NCBI GenBank assembly: GCA_025765615.1 | Contig: JAIVFJ010000272.1 | Location: 17,981-81,980 of the forward strand | DNA: 64,000 nucleotides | Reading direction: 5' to 3' | From: Zopfochytrium polystomum | Taxonomy: Eukaryota > Chytridiomycota > Chytridiomycetes > Chytridiales > Chytridiaceae | In this document: one piece after another, positions 1 to 10,868 of the stretch | How the letters are laid out: each line of letters begins with the position of its first letter | Numbering within the stretch: the stretch's first letter is position 1 | Notes under the pieces: generated by a model | Databases searched by the model: none | The model's input: the letters and a program-made list of their open reading frames with translations, nothing else | What the model was told of the DNA's origin: nothing | Translations under genes and position numbers: made by a program

Positions 1-357
1 AAAATTCTTGAGGGCTAGGAGGACTGCCTTACACTGAGACAGTTCCAACCACAAGAAGCTCCTATCACGCCAACGAAGAGTAGTTGGGAAAGTATTATGG
101 AGAATGGACTCAGGAAGAAGCAGCGTCATGGTGCTGTCTACTACCCAGACCCGTCATGGATGCCTCCAACATCAAACATTGTTGAGAGGCTCTTCAGCAA
201 ATGTTCTTTTGTTTGCACTGACCGGAAATTTATGCTGCCAGAGAATTTCGAATGTACGCTGTTTTTGAAAGAGAATCAATCTTTCTCATGTGAAGAATTG
301 ATTGTGGGGCTTCTTGGGAGAGTGGTGGAGGAGGCAGAGGAGGATGGAAACAAATGA
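1..357 (+). pseudogene. hAT-family transposase C-terminal fragment
   Basis: The frame ending at 357 contains PPTSNIVERLFSKCSF, a Thr-Asp pair, then LPENFECTLFLKEN. This is the pattern of the C-terminal dimerisation (hAT_C) region of hAT transposases: S/TN-x-ERLFS followed by a MLP-x-x-F-E-x-x-LFLK block. The same frame is open back to a TAG at 16-18, and the window edge cuts off anything further upstream. The catalytic core is not visible, so this is a remnant or the 3' end of an element lying outside the window. No terminal inverted repeat was located downstream. Family assignment is fairly secure; activity is not supported. Confidence 0.7.
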
Positions 358-1457
358 GTGTCTTCATTTTGCCCTTTCCCCCTTTTCTTCAATGATTGCA
401 GCACTATTGAAAACTGATTGAGAGACAAACGTTGAATTGAAATTGAATTTTGCAAAACAGTTGCCCCTCTCCCACTTTGGACAGTGAGTCTTCATGCACT
501 GGGACAAAATTAAAGGGTAGTGTTAATTCAATCTTTTTTTTTTTTTTGGCCCAAAAATCTCAACAAGTGTGAAATCCTCTGTAATTTACACCTCCCACAA
601 CAAACCAAACAAAAATTCAATGGCTTTATGAAAAGGCTTCACAAAGTTGGCGCAGCCACTGGGTTGTGTCGCAGATGCACCGCAGACAGCGACTGTCCTA
701 CATGACTGCCTGTGTTGTGTTTGACACTTGTGCTGTTTCGGCCTGCCCATGCTGAGTAGTAAGCATTGTTAGCCATGGGTTTAGCAGGGTGTGGGGGCGG
801 AGCAGTGAGGGACCCTCATTCTCAAGGAAAAAGTGCTTAACCAGCGTGTGGTTAGGATATGGTCGGGATGAGGATAACAAATTGGTTAACCTGCAGATGT
901 GCGGTTTGCCTTGCGGTTCAGACGTTTGTATAATTAATTCCAGGTTAGCGGTTTGATTTCCGCTTGGTTAATGGCTAGGTTTTTGGTATTTGTGGTTATG
1001 GTTTGTTTATGGTTAAGCTGTTGCTTCAGCAGTTAGGATGCGATGAAGGATGGTCAGGATAAAGTGCGGTTTTGGTCAACCAGTTTTTTCCTATTTTATC
1101 CTAACCGCTGATCCTTACTTTGTAGGCCACAAGAATGAAAAATGTCTTTCCCATCAATTTTGATACCACCTCCCTCAGAACTTGAATCAAAGAGAAGGAA
1201 ACAGCTGCACTCTCCCATCGCTTAGTGGCCTGATAACACCACACGCTTACACGATCACTGTCCCCTGGACCATATTCAAGACTCTGTTTCAAGATAGTTG
1301 TGGTACTGACTAGAATAACGATGATGATGATGAAGGTAATGATACTGTGAATGAAGCTGCCCATGCGGGATGGGGAAAAACCATGAAGCTATATATGATA
1401 ACGCATGGTAATGAGAGTGATCACGGGCGAAACAATGAAGGCCGCACGGAACCAGCA
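358..1457. other. intergenic, AT-rich, with possible DNA-transposon remnant end
   Basis: No convincing gene. A T tract lies near 534-546. Positions about 890-1116 are rich in TTAGGAT/GGTTA motifs and end in AACCGCTGATCCTT, which resembles (two mismatches in 12) the right terminal repeat of the MITE at 57,063-57,074. I could not find a matching left end or target duplication here, so it is only a possible relative. Confidence 0.35.
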
Positions 1458-2611
1458 CTACCCCGCAGGTTCAAAGTGGTTGCAGTGACGGAGCAGTTGG
1501 TTTATTCTGGCCTCCCACATTGCGTTCGCGTCAAACGCATGAAAGACGCTTTCCGTACATGGGTTGAACATCGCAAAGGGCGAGTACGGCTGGTTTGAGA
1601 TGCTCCAGGCGAAAGTCATGAAGCCCTTTTTGTCCCGCCAACTGCGCGCCACGAGGTATCCCTGCTTCCGCTGCAGCGACGAGGAGGTCGGCGCTGCCGC
1701 AACGAGTGAGCCATCAACGAAAAACCAACCGACGACGGCAGCGACACGATCACAAGACTCTGCAACTGATCTGCGACCGTGCTCATGTGCGCCGGCGCCT
1801 GTTTTAGCACGCCGCCCAGCGTAAATACAGTTTTGGCGGCCCGAGCGCTACCGCCCCGGAGTAGCCGAGAGCGATACACTTTTCCAGGTAGCCGGGAGGA
1901 ATCGTGCAGCCGTAAATTTTAAACTTCTTTAGCACGCGGCTGTAGTTCTCCCACAGGCCGCAAGCAGTCCGCACTGAGTTGACCGCGCTCGAGGTGGCGC
2001 CTTTAAGGTTTTCTCGCACGAAAATGTTTCTGCTCATCACCTCCAGCAACGTCTTACACGCATGGTACAACCCTTTCTCACGAAGTTCTATGTACTCGGG
2101 GTCTTTAAGCATCTTTTCCACTGCTTGGCTGTCGATAAAGGTCCTAGTTAGTGCCCAGTAGTAAAGTTCTCAGGTAGTGCTTGGTCGATAAAGTTCTGAG
2201 TTAGTGCCATGGCGTATGGCATGGTATAATTCACTACAGCGCTCGTCAGGGCCACTGCATTTAAAGCGGTGGAGACGGCTCCCACGACGGCGCTAGGGCC
2301 GCATAAACGACTAGCGCTCCACCAACGGCCACGTTAACGAGAGAGTGCCATGCGGCCCGGATAGTGTGTGCTGACGTTGTACTTTCTACGTGAGATATGG
2401 ACAAATGACGAATTTCGCCGATCTGATGGAGGGAAACGGTGGAAGGTTTGCCCGAAGTGACGTTGAAGACAGCCGCCTTGCGCAGGTCCTGGATCTGGAG
2501 CACGAGGTCAGCGGCTATCGGGGGCCGTTGTTTCATGGCCATGAATAGGTCGGAAACGAAGTTGGCGAGCTGGGTTGGGACGGTGCCGCGGATGGCGAGG
2601 ACGTCGCCCAC
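1458..2611 (-). pseudogene. hypothetical protein, broken or intron-containing
   Basis: Three minus-strand open stretches read like protein rather than shadow. 2611-2261 holds 116 codons, with helical content and an Ala/Val-rich possible membrane segment near its end. 2121-1804 holds 105 codons, with a charged N-terminus and several Cys. About 1805-1458 is open in another frame, contains VGWFFVDGSLVAAAP and SWRDKKGFMTFAW, and ends in TAG. The frame changes around 1805-1810, and stops separate the first two pieces, so introns or frameshifts are needed. I recognise no family. It lies just downstream of the BTB/HMG gene on the same strand and could be a separate gene or a decayed one. Confidence 0.35.
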
Positions 2612-2789
2612 AAACGAGCAGAAAATGAAACCTTATCACCACGGTCCACCGTCACTTTTTCGATAAATGCATGCTCTCATGAAAAGCAAAGAGTGGCAAT
2701 TGGTCGAATTCAAGGAGGACTTCAACACACAAGCCCCCCCAAATCCCACATTCCGCGCCGCTGTCAAAACAAGCGTCGACCGCTTGCTC

Positions 2790-5626
2790 TTACCAATACT
2801 GGGAGGGAACGGGAGCGGCCAAAGATCTGTACCGCTCTTGCTTTCCGCCGAGATCCTTCCACTCCTGTGCAACGAGCTTGCCAATCTGGCCTATGGGTAG
2901 CCGGTGGTGTTAGGCTAAAGCTACACGTAGCGGTGGAGGTGGACTGAATGTTGAAACAAAAACAACTTTCGTACCAGGTGCCAAGTTTCCATGCTCGTCC
3001 TCGAGCACGGGCCACCTCTCCCTTGCAAAAAGTATAAAAGCTGGGGAAAGCCAAAGGATATCAAGGAACGTACAAGTGAGAAGCCTTCAACGAAAAGGGA
3101 GGGGGAAAAAAAATTACCACCTGAAAAATACTTACCCGAAGGGTTGGCAAACCTTGTCGGCTTTTGCGCTTGAGACGTAGCGGAGTCCAGGGTCATTCCG
3201 TTGAGTTCAAAGCGCAGCTGCGGCGGCGGCGGCGGCGGCGGAAACAACGACGCGACGTCGGGGCTCGCGCTTTGGTGCGCCAGCGCGGCGAGCTGGCGCC
3301 GCTGCATCTGGAGCTGCTGCTGCTGGAGATGATGCTGCTGCTGCTGCTGGAGATGCTGCTGCTGGAGATGCTGCTGCTGCTGCTGCTGCTGGAGTTGCTG
3401 CTGGAGTTGTTGACGCTGCAGTTGTAATTGATGGAGGATCCGCTGCTGCTGCTGCTGCCACTGCTGTTCTACGAGGGTAGCAGCGGATTCGCTCTGCGGC
3501 GGGGCCCAGGGCGACCACGACGGGTGGGCGGTGGCGCCGGCAGGGGTCCCAAGTTGCGGCGGCCCGGGGAAGGACGGCGTCGCGGACGAGGCCAGAGCGG
3601 GCAGCGCCGCCATCCCGTCCTCCAATGGGCTTCCGGCGCCGCCGCCAGCGGCGCTGCGGCGGGTCCGCGCACCCAGCAGGGTCGACCACTGGCCGGCTCG
3701 GAACCTCTGAATTAGCTCCTGGGGAATCGGGGTATGACTCGCCGGCAACTGAGGCGGCTGCCGCACCACCGCGGGGGCGGTTCCGTCCGCGGGAGGGTTC
3801 CGCGCGTCTTCGACGGCCGCCGCGTGACGCGCAAGCCCACCCTCTGAACCACGATGAGTAGGGGAGAGAGGTTCTGAGATCCTGGACCTGTCAGGCTGAA
3901 TGGGTCCATTTCTCTGCAGAGGAAGCGGTGTCGCCATTGCGGGCAGTAAACGATCGGGGAAAGGAGGGGGAAAGGCGAACGCTGGTTGCGGTACGGATGG
4001 AGTGCCATCTTTCTCGAGTTTCTGTTGGGACGCGAGCGCCATGGCTGCTGCCATTTCACTCATTCTACGGTTCGGGAGTGGGAGTAGGGGAAGCGCAAAA
4101 AAAAAGGAGGTTTCAGAGGGCTCGTTACATACGTAGATTTGAGGGTGGCTGGGAAGAGGCGGAAGAGGCGAGTTCTCACGCTGGAAGAGCGACAACGACG
4201 CCAACGGACGAGGAGGCCCGCAGAAATTCGGAAACGAGCATTCCTCCTGCTCTTGTTGACGCGGTCCACTCAACCGTCCGGAAGGGGCTGGGTGCGTCGC
4301 ATAGCAAAACAGGTCGAGGAACGGTTTTCAGGTCGCCTGGACGAAAGACGGGCAAAGGCGACGAGGGCTGCGGAAGGTCCAAAACGTCCCCTACCACAAG
4401 CACGTTGCTCCTGTGGAGGACGGGATTGTAATCTTCGTCGAGTACATAGTTGGGGGTCTGGCTGCACTGAAGTCTGAAACAGAAAGGGAACAATTGGTAT
4501 TTTCAGCGATGTTGTGGTGGAAGGTGAAATATAATGGAAATAAAACAATTTACATCGGTTGGTTCATCATCGATTGGTATTTTGGTCCGTAGTCGAATCG
4601 CTTAAAGTAGACATTCTCGGCCCCAAACACCAGCTCCAGAAGGCGCACGCAGTCTCGCGAGGCATCGCTGCTAAGTTCAACGTCGGATGCGCGGCACGCC
4701 TGCGGCATAAACACGCAGGCATTATTATGAAACGTGTAAGCGTTCGGAAGCCTCCTGCTCTGCTCCAGGGCTTGCGCGGTCAGCTCGTCAAAGCGAAAAT
4801 GGAGCTTGATGTCCTCTTCGAGCTCGGGCGTGACGTTGGCGGACAGAAACGGCGACGGGCTCTTCCCGTCGATTCCTGTCGTCGTCGCGAACACGCCCAG
4901 CATCTGCTCCGTCAGCCGTGTGTACTCGGCGGCAGCTTCCGCGGCGCGACGCTGCGCGTCCTGCACGCGGCGCGCGGCGGGCAGCGCGCGCAGCAGCGCA
5001 TCCCTGCCGCCGTCGAGTGACCAAAACGCAGAGAGCGACCAGGCGGGGTCGAACGGCGACGGGATCCCGAGGAACCGGAGGTCGTGGTCGATCCGCGCGG
5101 GGGTGAGATCTCTCTGGTCATTGTCGTTGTCGCCGTCTTCATGGCCATCGCGGCTAAATGACGACGCTGCACCGCTGGCGTTTGTCATGGCGGCGCTGAG
5201 CACGTCGAGGAAGGATAGCGGTCGAGTCCCTTCCGTCCGACTCGGAAGGGGAGGCACGGCAGGCTCTGGCGGAGAATACGGAAAGTCCCAGCGGCGGTCC
5301 GTGTCGTAGAAGGGCAGCACGACGCAGCGGAACACTGCGGGCGAGCAGTCGGGGAGATCGATGCGGTACGGGTCGTGGAAGTTGAGGATGCGGTGGGTGC
5401 GCTCGTGCAGCAGCGTGCCCGGAAACGCGGCGAACGTCGAGGCCGGCAGTTCAAAAACGACCTCCTCCTCCTCGCAGTGCTCGTCGCCGCTTCCGCCGCC
5501 TCCCACCGTGATCGTGAACAAGGTCGTCGTCGCCGCCGTCACCGTTGTCGCTGCTGCTGCTGATGCTGTTGCTGCTTCTGGAGCATTGCCGGCGCCGGCG
5601 CCGTCCTCCTCGGAGCCGACCATCAT
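2790..5626 (-). CDS. BTB/T1-like, poly-Gln, HMG-box protein (putative transcription regulator)
   Basis: A five-exon model: 5626-4554, 4473-4180, 4064-3136, 3040-2975, 2890-2790. All introns are GT-AG (80, 115, 95 and 84 nt) and every junction keeps phase, giving 820 residues from ATG to TAA. Residues about 36-110 look like a BTB/K+-channel-tetramerisation fold: LFTITVGG, then STFAAFPGTLLHER, then a Phe-Arg-Cys-Val-Val-Leu-Pro-Phe-Tyr strand/helix. The centre is Pro- and Gln-rich, with several runs of Q interrupted by H. The C-terminus, spread over exons 3-5, reads AFILFARERWPVL, then GQIGKLVAQEWKDLG and ERYRSLA, matching helices 1-2 of an HMG box; helix 3 is short or missing. Such boxes bind DNA in the nucleus. 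Domain calls are by eye; exon joining is inference supported by phase. A donor-like GTAAGA overlaps the stop codon, so a further exon is possible. Confidence 0.65.
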
Positions 5627-5639
5627 CGTCGTCGTCTAG

Positions 5640-5870
5640 TGTCTTGCCCCGATAGACTTGGCAGAGTGTCTGTCCGGACTTATTTAACTCTTCTTTTTTT
5701 TTTTTGTTTTTGCAACAACACTAAAATGATAACAAGCTTCCAAAGCTTTCGTCAATAAACATAATAAGCGCGTAAAAAAAGAGGGCGGGGATCAAAAATG
5801 GAACTATTAATAATCCTGCACGCTTTGCAGCAGCAAAAAAAAGAAAGCAAGCATTTGGCGACGGCTTATT
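5640..5870. other. upstream region of BTB/HMG gene
   Basis: AT-rich, with a T tract at about 5693-5706 and several A runs. It contains no gene, and presumably the promoter of the minus-strand BTB/HMG gene lies here. No specific regulatory site is recognisable. Confidence 0.3.
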
Positions 5871-5879
5871 CACCGTACT

Positions 5880-6330
5880 GCTGGGGAAGAATGCAAATCA
5901 TTGGCTGATGGTCAGATCCAATTGGGCTTGATGTACCAACATGGCAAAGGTGTTGAGAGGAATATTGCAGCAGCTGCAAACTGGTACCAAAAAACTGCGG
6001 AGCAGGGGAACGCATCAGGTCAACACAACTTGGGCGTGCTGTACAAAAATGGCAAAGCTTCTCCAGGGATCTCATCCTCGCGTAGTTCTTGTTCCCGAAA
6101 AGTAGCCGAGGACGGAAACAAGTAAAGTCGGTACAAGTTGGGTGTTCTGTACCACCAAGGCAAACGTGTTCTGGAGGATAACACTAAGGCTGTGTTCTGG
6201 CATCAGAAAGCAGCCGAGGAGGGGTACCTGCCAAGTCAGATAAATCTTGGCATGCTGTACCTAGGAGGTTCCAAGGGATGTCGTAAAAGTGCGGATTGGG
6301 CTGGGCAAGGCAGCGGTGCGGGGTGATGCA
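5880..6330 (+). pseudogene. Sel1-like repeat protein remnant
   Basis: Tandem Sel1/TPR-like units are visible: QIQLGLMYQHGKGV followed by AAANWYQKTAEQGNA, HNLGVLYKNGKA, LGVLYHQGKRV with KAVFWHQKAAEEG, and INLGMLYLGG. Each shows the family pattern of A/G-x-x-x-LGxxYxxGxGV then A-x-x-W-x-x-KAAEQG. Stops and a frame change around 6125-6138 break the reading frame, and no start codon or complete gene is present. Sel1 proteins act as scaffolds in signalling and ER-associated degradation, but this fragment suggests no specific role. Its 3' side runs into the retroelement fragment at about 6520. Confidence 0.75.
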
Positions 6331-6519
6331 CTTGCAAAGAGGAAGCTGGAGGAGTTAAACTGTGCGACTGATGATGGCAATAATGGCAGCTGTTGGGTTA
6401 CCTGGGGTTTGGGTTGCTGCGAGGCCTTGTGGGGGGTGGAGGGGTTGTCGAACCTTAGTCAGTCTTGTGAGACTGTGCTCTCTACATCTCCTCACCCTGG
6501 ATCGGCCAGGTCCCAACCT

Positions 6520-6597
6520 GTTGGAGCTTGTAATTGGTCCATCAAGGCTTGGAAGGCAGTTGCATCAGGGAAGGTGTTGTTTGGGTCAGACATGATG
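6520..6597 (-). pseudogene. truncated gag start of the chromovirus family
   Basis: On the minus strand, directly after the LTR at 6634-6946, the sequence encodes the same first residues as the gag at 27,527 (MSDPNNTFPDATAFQALMDQ). Similarity stops abruptly at about 6522, after GGACCAATTACAAG. Only about 25 codons remain. The piece is a 5' fragment of a relative of the large element at 27-45 kb. Confidence 0.8.
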
Positions 6598-6633
6598 GCA
6601 GAGAGTAGTAGGAGAGGGTGAAGTGAATTATGA

Positions 6634-6946
6634 TGTCAGGAACATGGCAGGACAAGGCAAGGCAAGGCAGAAGAGGAACTGAGAGGAGTGATGATTGTAT
6701 TGGAAACAATAATTTACTTGAGAGATGGGACAGGTCCCCCATCCCCCTTTTATACCTTTTGAGAGTCTTCCTTGTCAAGACTCAAAGAAAGTTCCAGAAA
6801 GAGCAATTAGTAATACAGTGATACCAATGATACCAATGACAACAAGACAAGTCAGGAAAGCAAAGAAGGTTCCAGAAGGTTCCACAAGATTCCATGAAGG
6901 AATGTTCTAGAAGGTTCCAGAGGTTTCCAGAGGGTGATTCATAACA
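6634..6946 (-). repeat. chromovirus LTR, minus orientation
   Basis: 313 bp, nearly identical to the reverse complement of the LTRs at 27,179-27,486 and 44,453-44,761. It runs from TGTCAGGAAC to GATTCATAACA (TG...CA ends). A TATA box (TATAAAAG on the minus strand, 6747-6754) sits inside it. It is followed by a truncated gag rather than a complete element, so this is a 5' remnant. Confidence 0.9.
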
Positions 6947-8228
6947 TGGCTGAAAAGTGATTCATTCTTACAAATTGTTCTTTTCTTACATTTTCTCCTT
7001 TAATTATCTTTTGTCTTTTCCTTCTTTTCTTCCACCTTCTTTTTTTTTTCTCTCTCTGGTCCCTATAAATACTGCTCCTCTCTCCCTTCTTCTCTTCATT
7101 GATAACTCTCAACCCAAAACAATCAAAGAAGACCCCCTTTGGGCAGCCCCTGTTTGACTTGTTGCATCCCTCATATCTCCTTTCAGGGTGTCATAAGGTG
7201 CGTGCCTCCCCAAAAGACCATGTGTGTGGTGGATAAAGACCTTCCCTGTCAAAGTGCAGAGTGGGCCAAGCAGGGAAGATGGAGTCCTCTTTTGGATTAG
7301 GAGATCCCCCTGGCAAGTCCAGAGTAGACCAACACGGTGGATTAGAAGTCCTCTTTGGCCAGAGCCCCCAGACCAAGCAAGTAGAGGTAACATTCCCTCA
7401 GGCAAGTGCAGAGTCCGTCAAGCTGCGTTGTGTGAGTGCCCCCCTCCCAAAGCGAGAGTGTGTGAAGAACAAGTCGGGTTGGTCTACTGAGATGAGAGCT
7501 TGGAGGGGGCCAGAGCAGAGTGGGCGCCAATCATAGTGGACATTGCAGTCCAAATAATAATAAAATAAAAAGGAACAATCAACGGCAAGAAAGGCATCAT
7601 GGCCACAACCTGCGACGCCTGACACGGTTGAGTGATGCTCGGATAGGTTACGATTTCGGTTCGGGTTGAAAGGCGACTTTACCCTATCCTATCCTAACAG
7701 CCAATCCTTACTGACAGACCACGCGATGCGTGTCTTGGCTGTCCGCAGAAATCGGCCAAGGGCGAGTGCCGCGCAGAACGCCGTCGCTGATCGACGGAAA
7801 GCAGATAGAACCCTGAAAAGATAGAAATGGACAGAGTGGAAACAGAGGCGGGAGGGATGAATGGATTCTTGTCTTGAGCGCCGCCGCCATGCCAATTAGG
7901 GGGTCATATTGACGATGTGTGTGGGTCAGATAGTTACTGGAAGATCTCACGATCGACTTTTCTTTTTCAGCGCAGTTCACAAAGCAAACTCCAACACTGG
8001 TGACCTCCCATGAAAGGCTTTTCCAGCACATTTTCAATCGAAGGCACTTCCCCCTAACCCACCGCCCACAAACGACTGCAAAACGTCGTCATTTGTGCGA
8101 GATCGCCGGTCACTGTTGAGAGTCGACTTTTGAAGGCTCTTTTCTTTTGTGCTTTTGTAACTTGTGGTTGCGTTTTTTGGGCAGGAGGGGAAGCGGGAGG
8201 TCGACAATCGAAAAGCTGGGGGCAACTG

Positions 8229-8262
<34 letters not shown>

Positions 8263-8485
8263 AGAGTGGAAGGAAGCATCACAGCCAACCTGGAGACAAC
8301 ATAAATCGCAGAAGCGAAGAAACTGGACGAACAAATGACCTCAACAGCCACAGAGAGACAGTGACAGAGAATGAGGAAAAAGAAAAGAACAGAACGAGAC
8401 CAAGAGTGCAGAAGCCGGCTCGCGAAGAGTACAGTAGCTGCAACCCCCCAATATAAAAAAAAGGCTCAATCCTAAATCTTTATGT
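6947..8485. other. intergenic with TATA-like motif and A33 tract
   Basis: No gene can be supported. A pyrimidine-rich block precedes CCCTATAAATAC (7061-7071), which could be the promoter of a gene or of an unrecognised LTR; coding signal downstream (7100-7540) is weak and frame-inconsistent. At 7620-7705 there is a GGATAGG/CCTATCC-rich segment ending in AATCCTTACTGA, similar in flavour to the element end near 1116. A pure A33 run lies at 8229-8261. A weak minus-strand ORF at 8037-7708 is not convincing. Confidence 0.35.
8229..8261. repeat. poly(A) tract
   Basis: 33 consecutive A residues, outside any gene. Confidence 0.95.
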
Positions 8486-8950
8486 TCACGACGAGCACGA
8501 GCACTTGAGGTCCTTAAGCTCGGCGGGCGGCAGCCCGCCCCACTCCGCGGTCTCCTCCGCGCTGCCCTCCTCAAACGGCCGCTGCAACACCCGCAGCAGC
8601 CCGCGCACAGCTTCGTACTCCCCGCGCTCCGCAGCCTCGATCGCGCGCTGCGCCAGGTGGTTCCGCAGCACGTACTTTGGGTTGCAAGCACGCATCGACG
8701 CCAGCCGCGCCGCCTCTGGCACCCGGCAGCCCCCGCTGCCCGCGACGGCAACCCGCGCAGCGTACGCTGCGTACCACTCGCCCAGCCCGCCCCGCGCGTG
8801 CGGCAGCCCCGCCGCCACGGGGTCCGCGAGGTCCGCGTCCGTCGCGGACGACAGCGCCCGCAGCGTCGCCGTCAAGTCGCCGCGCGCCGACGCCAGCGCG
8901 CTCAGGAACGGGTGCACGATCTCCGTCACGTCGCGCTCTGTGCGCTCGTC

Positions 8951-8983
<33 letters not shown>

Positions 8984-10266
8984 GTACCCGTCGACGAGCA
9001 GCCCGAGCTTGCGCCGCATCCGCGCGGCAAAGTGCGCGCGGAACGCCGGCATGTACCCCTCGAGCACGCGCGTGGCCGCCTCCGACGCCCGCTCCGTGTC
9101 GTCGCCGCACTCGGCCACCAGCAGCGGGCTCAGCGCCATCGCGAGCTTCGAGAGGTTCCACTGCCCGACCAGCGGCTGCGCCTTGAAGCTGTAGCGCCCG
9201 AGCTCGTCCGAGTGGTTGCAGATGTTGTCCGGGTCGTAGTCGTTCATGATTTCGAACGGCCCGTAGTCGAGCGTGAGACCCAGGATGCTCATGTTGTCGG
9301 TGTTCATGACGCCGTGGCAGAAGCCTGGAGGACACAGGAAAGAAAAAAAAAAAAGAAAAAAAAAAGGGTTGGTGTAAAGCAAACCACTTTAGAAAAACTT
9401 ACCGATTGCTTGCCATTCGGCGATCATGACCGCCGTGCGCCTCACAACCTCCCGGTAAAACTTGAGGTATCTGCCCTCCTCCTCCACAGTGGCGGCGGCA
9501 ACCACGCCTGCCTCTGCCCTCTCTTCTCCTTCGGCTGGCGTCGTCGTAGTCGCCGTCGCCGCCGCGGCCACCGTCAGCGGCGCCTTTGCCTTCTCCTTTG
9601 CGCTTCCGCCGGCCGTGAAAAAGTTGTCGATGGTGTAATCCGCCAGCATCCTCAGCCCGGCCACGTCCCTGCGATAAAAGCAGTGTTCAAAGCACCCGAA
9701 CCGGATCCACGACGGCGCCATCCTCGCGACGACGGCGCCCGGCTCCGCGCCGTACTCGCGGTACACCTTGCGCGACGGCAGCGCCACCAGCGACAGCGCG
9801 CGCGTCGTCGGCACCCCGAGGTGGTGCATCGCCTCGCTGCACAGAAACTCGCGCACGCTCGACCGCAGCACCGCGTAGCCGTCCGCGAACCGGCTGTACG
9901 GCGTCTCGCCCGCGCCTTTGAGCTGCAGGTCCCACCGCGTGCCGTCCGTGTTCGTGAATTCAGCTGAGGGGAGGGTTAGAACGGTGGTGCTGCAACTTGA
10001 AAGAGAAGAAAAAAAAAGACTGCGTGGTTTACCAAGCGATATGGCCCGACCGTCACCGAGTTGGCCGGCGAACTGGCCGAACTGTGGGAGGGTGCGGCGG
10101 AGGGCACAGTTAATAGTCATGGAATCAACAGGCAGTCGAAGGAACACAAGCATATATGCACATATGCACTCATGCGCGCACACACACACACACACATGCA
10201 CGCACACGCCTGCACGTCCGCAATCGCTCACACGCCGCACATTTGCACACACCCTCACACACACTA

Positions 10267-10300
<34 letters not shown>

Positions 10301-10868
10301 CACAACCACACACCTGGAACCCCGCGTACGCCAGCGACCACGGCGCAGACCCCTCGATCGGGCCCTTCCCAGCCAGCACGCCGACGGCATCCTCGGACCG
10401 CTCAATCTCGTCGACCTTCAATCCCAGCAAAGCGGCTGCGGGGGCGCTAACGGCGACCAGGGCGGCGGGCGCGGGCGGCGGCTCGGGCAAGGTGAACGAG
10501 TAGTGCGCGGCGACGTGGCGCCGCCGGGTGGTGTGGTCCTGCGGGTCGCGGGCGGAAGGCGACGGGGCGCGGAGCGGGTCCCAGCCGGACGGGGTCGCGG
10601 GGTCGGCGGTGAGGGTGCGGGTGAGGCTGTTGGTGATGCGCAGGCGGGAGAAGGGGTGCGGGAGGGAGGGCGGGGACGACGACGACGACGAGGAGGAAGA
10701 GGAGGACGAGGAGGACGAGGAGGCGGAGGAGGTCGGGTGGGTGCTGGCGGCGGCGGTGGCGGCGACGGCGGCGGCGGCGGCGGCGGCGGTGGTCGTGGTA
10801 GCGACGGTCGTGGTTGCCGCGGAGGTTGTTGCGGAGGCGAGGGCGAGGGCGGTGGAGGAGGCGGCCAT
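8486..10868 (-). CDS. selenoprotein O family protein adenylyltransferase, Cys form
   Basis: Four exons: 10868-10314, 10081-10033, 9963-9403, 9324-8486. All junctions are GT-AG and in phase, giving 667 residues, the usual length for this family. SelO proteins have a kinase-like fold and transfer AMP to proteins, typically in mitochondria. Visible hallmarks are GRAISLG and [16 protein letters not shown] (nucleotide-binding loop region), FRCFEH-like and [18 protein letters not shown] (metal/active-site segment), then CNHSD and GRYSF. The C-terminus is KCSCSS, so Cys stands where animal SelO has selenocysteine in C-x-U-S-S. The N-terminus is Ala/Thr-rich with a Ser17-like run, consistent with an unstructured leader. 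Intron 1 contains a long (AC)n/(GT)n tract. It is divergently oriented to the GRDP gene. Confidence 0.9.
10161..10312. repeat. (CA)n microsatellite within SelO intron 1
   Basis: Imperfect then perfect CA repeats (longest uninterrupted run about 10267-10299) lie inside the first intron of the SelO-family gene, immediately behind its donor site. Confidence 0.85.

Noticed and set aside
7109..7540. Coding region downstream of the TATA-like motif at 7064
   Set aside because: Several overlapping short ORFs in all frames and no consistent frame or known domain.
7708..8037. Minus-strand ORF with a possible CAG acceptor
   Set aside because: Low-complexity, no domain, and its end lies in transposon-like sequence; insufficient support for a gene.
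8505..9967. Plus-strand ORFs of 229 and 436 codons opposite the SelO gene
   Set aside because: Very Arg/Ala/Pro-rich, no domain, wholly antisense to a gene with four in-phase exons; typical GC-rich antisense frames.
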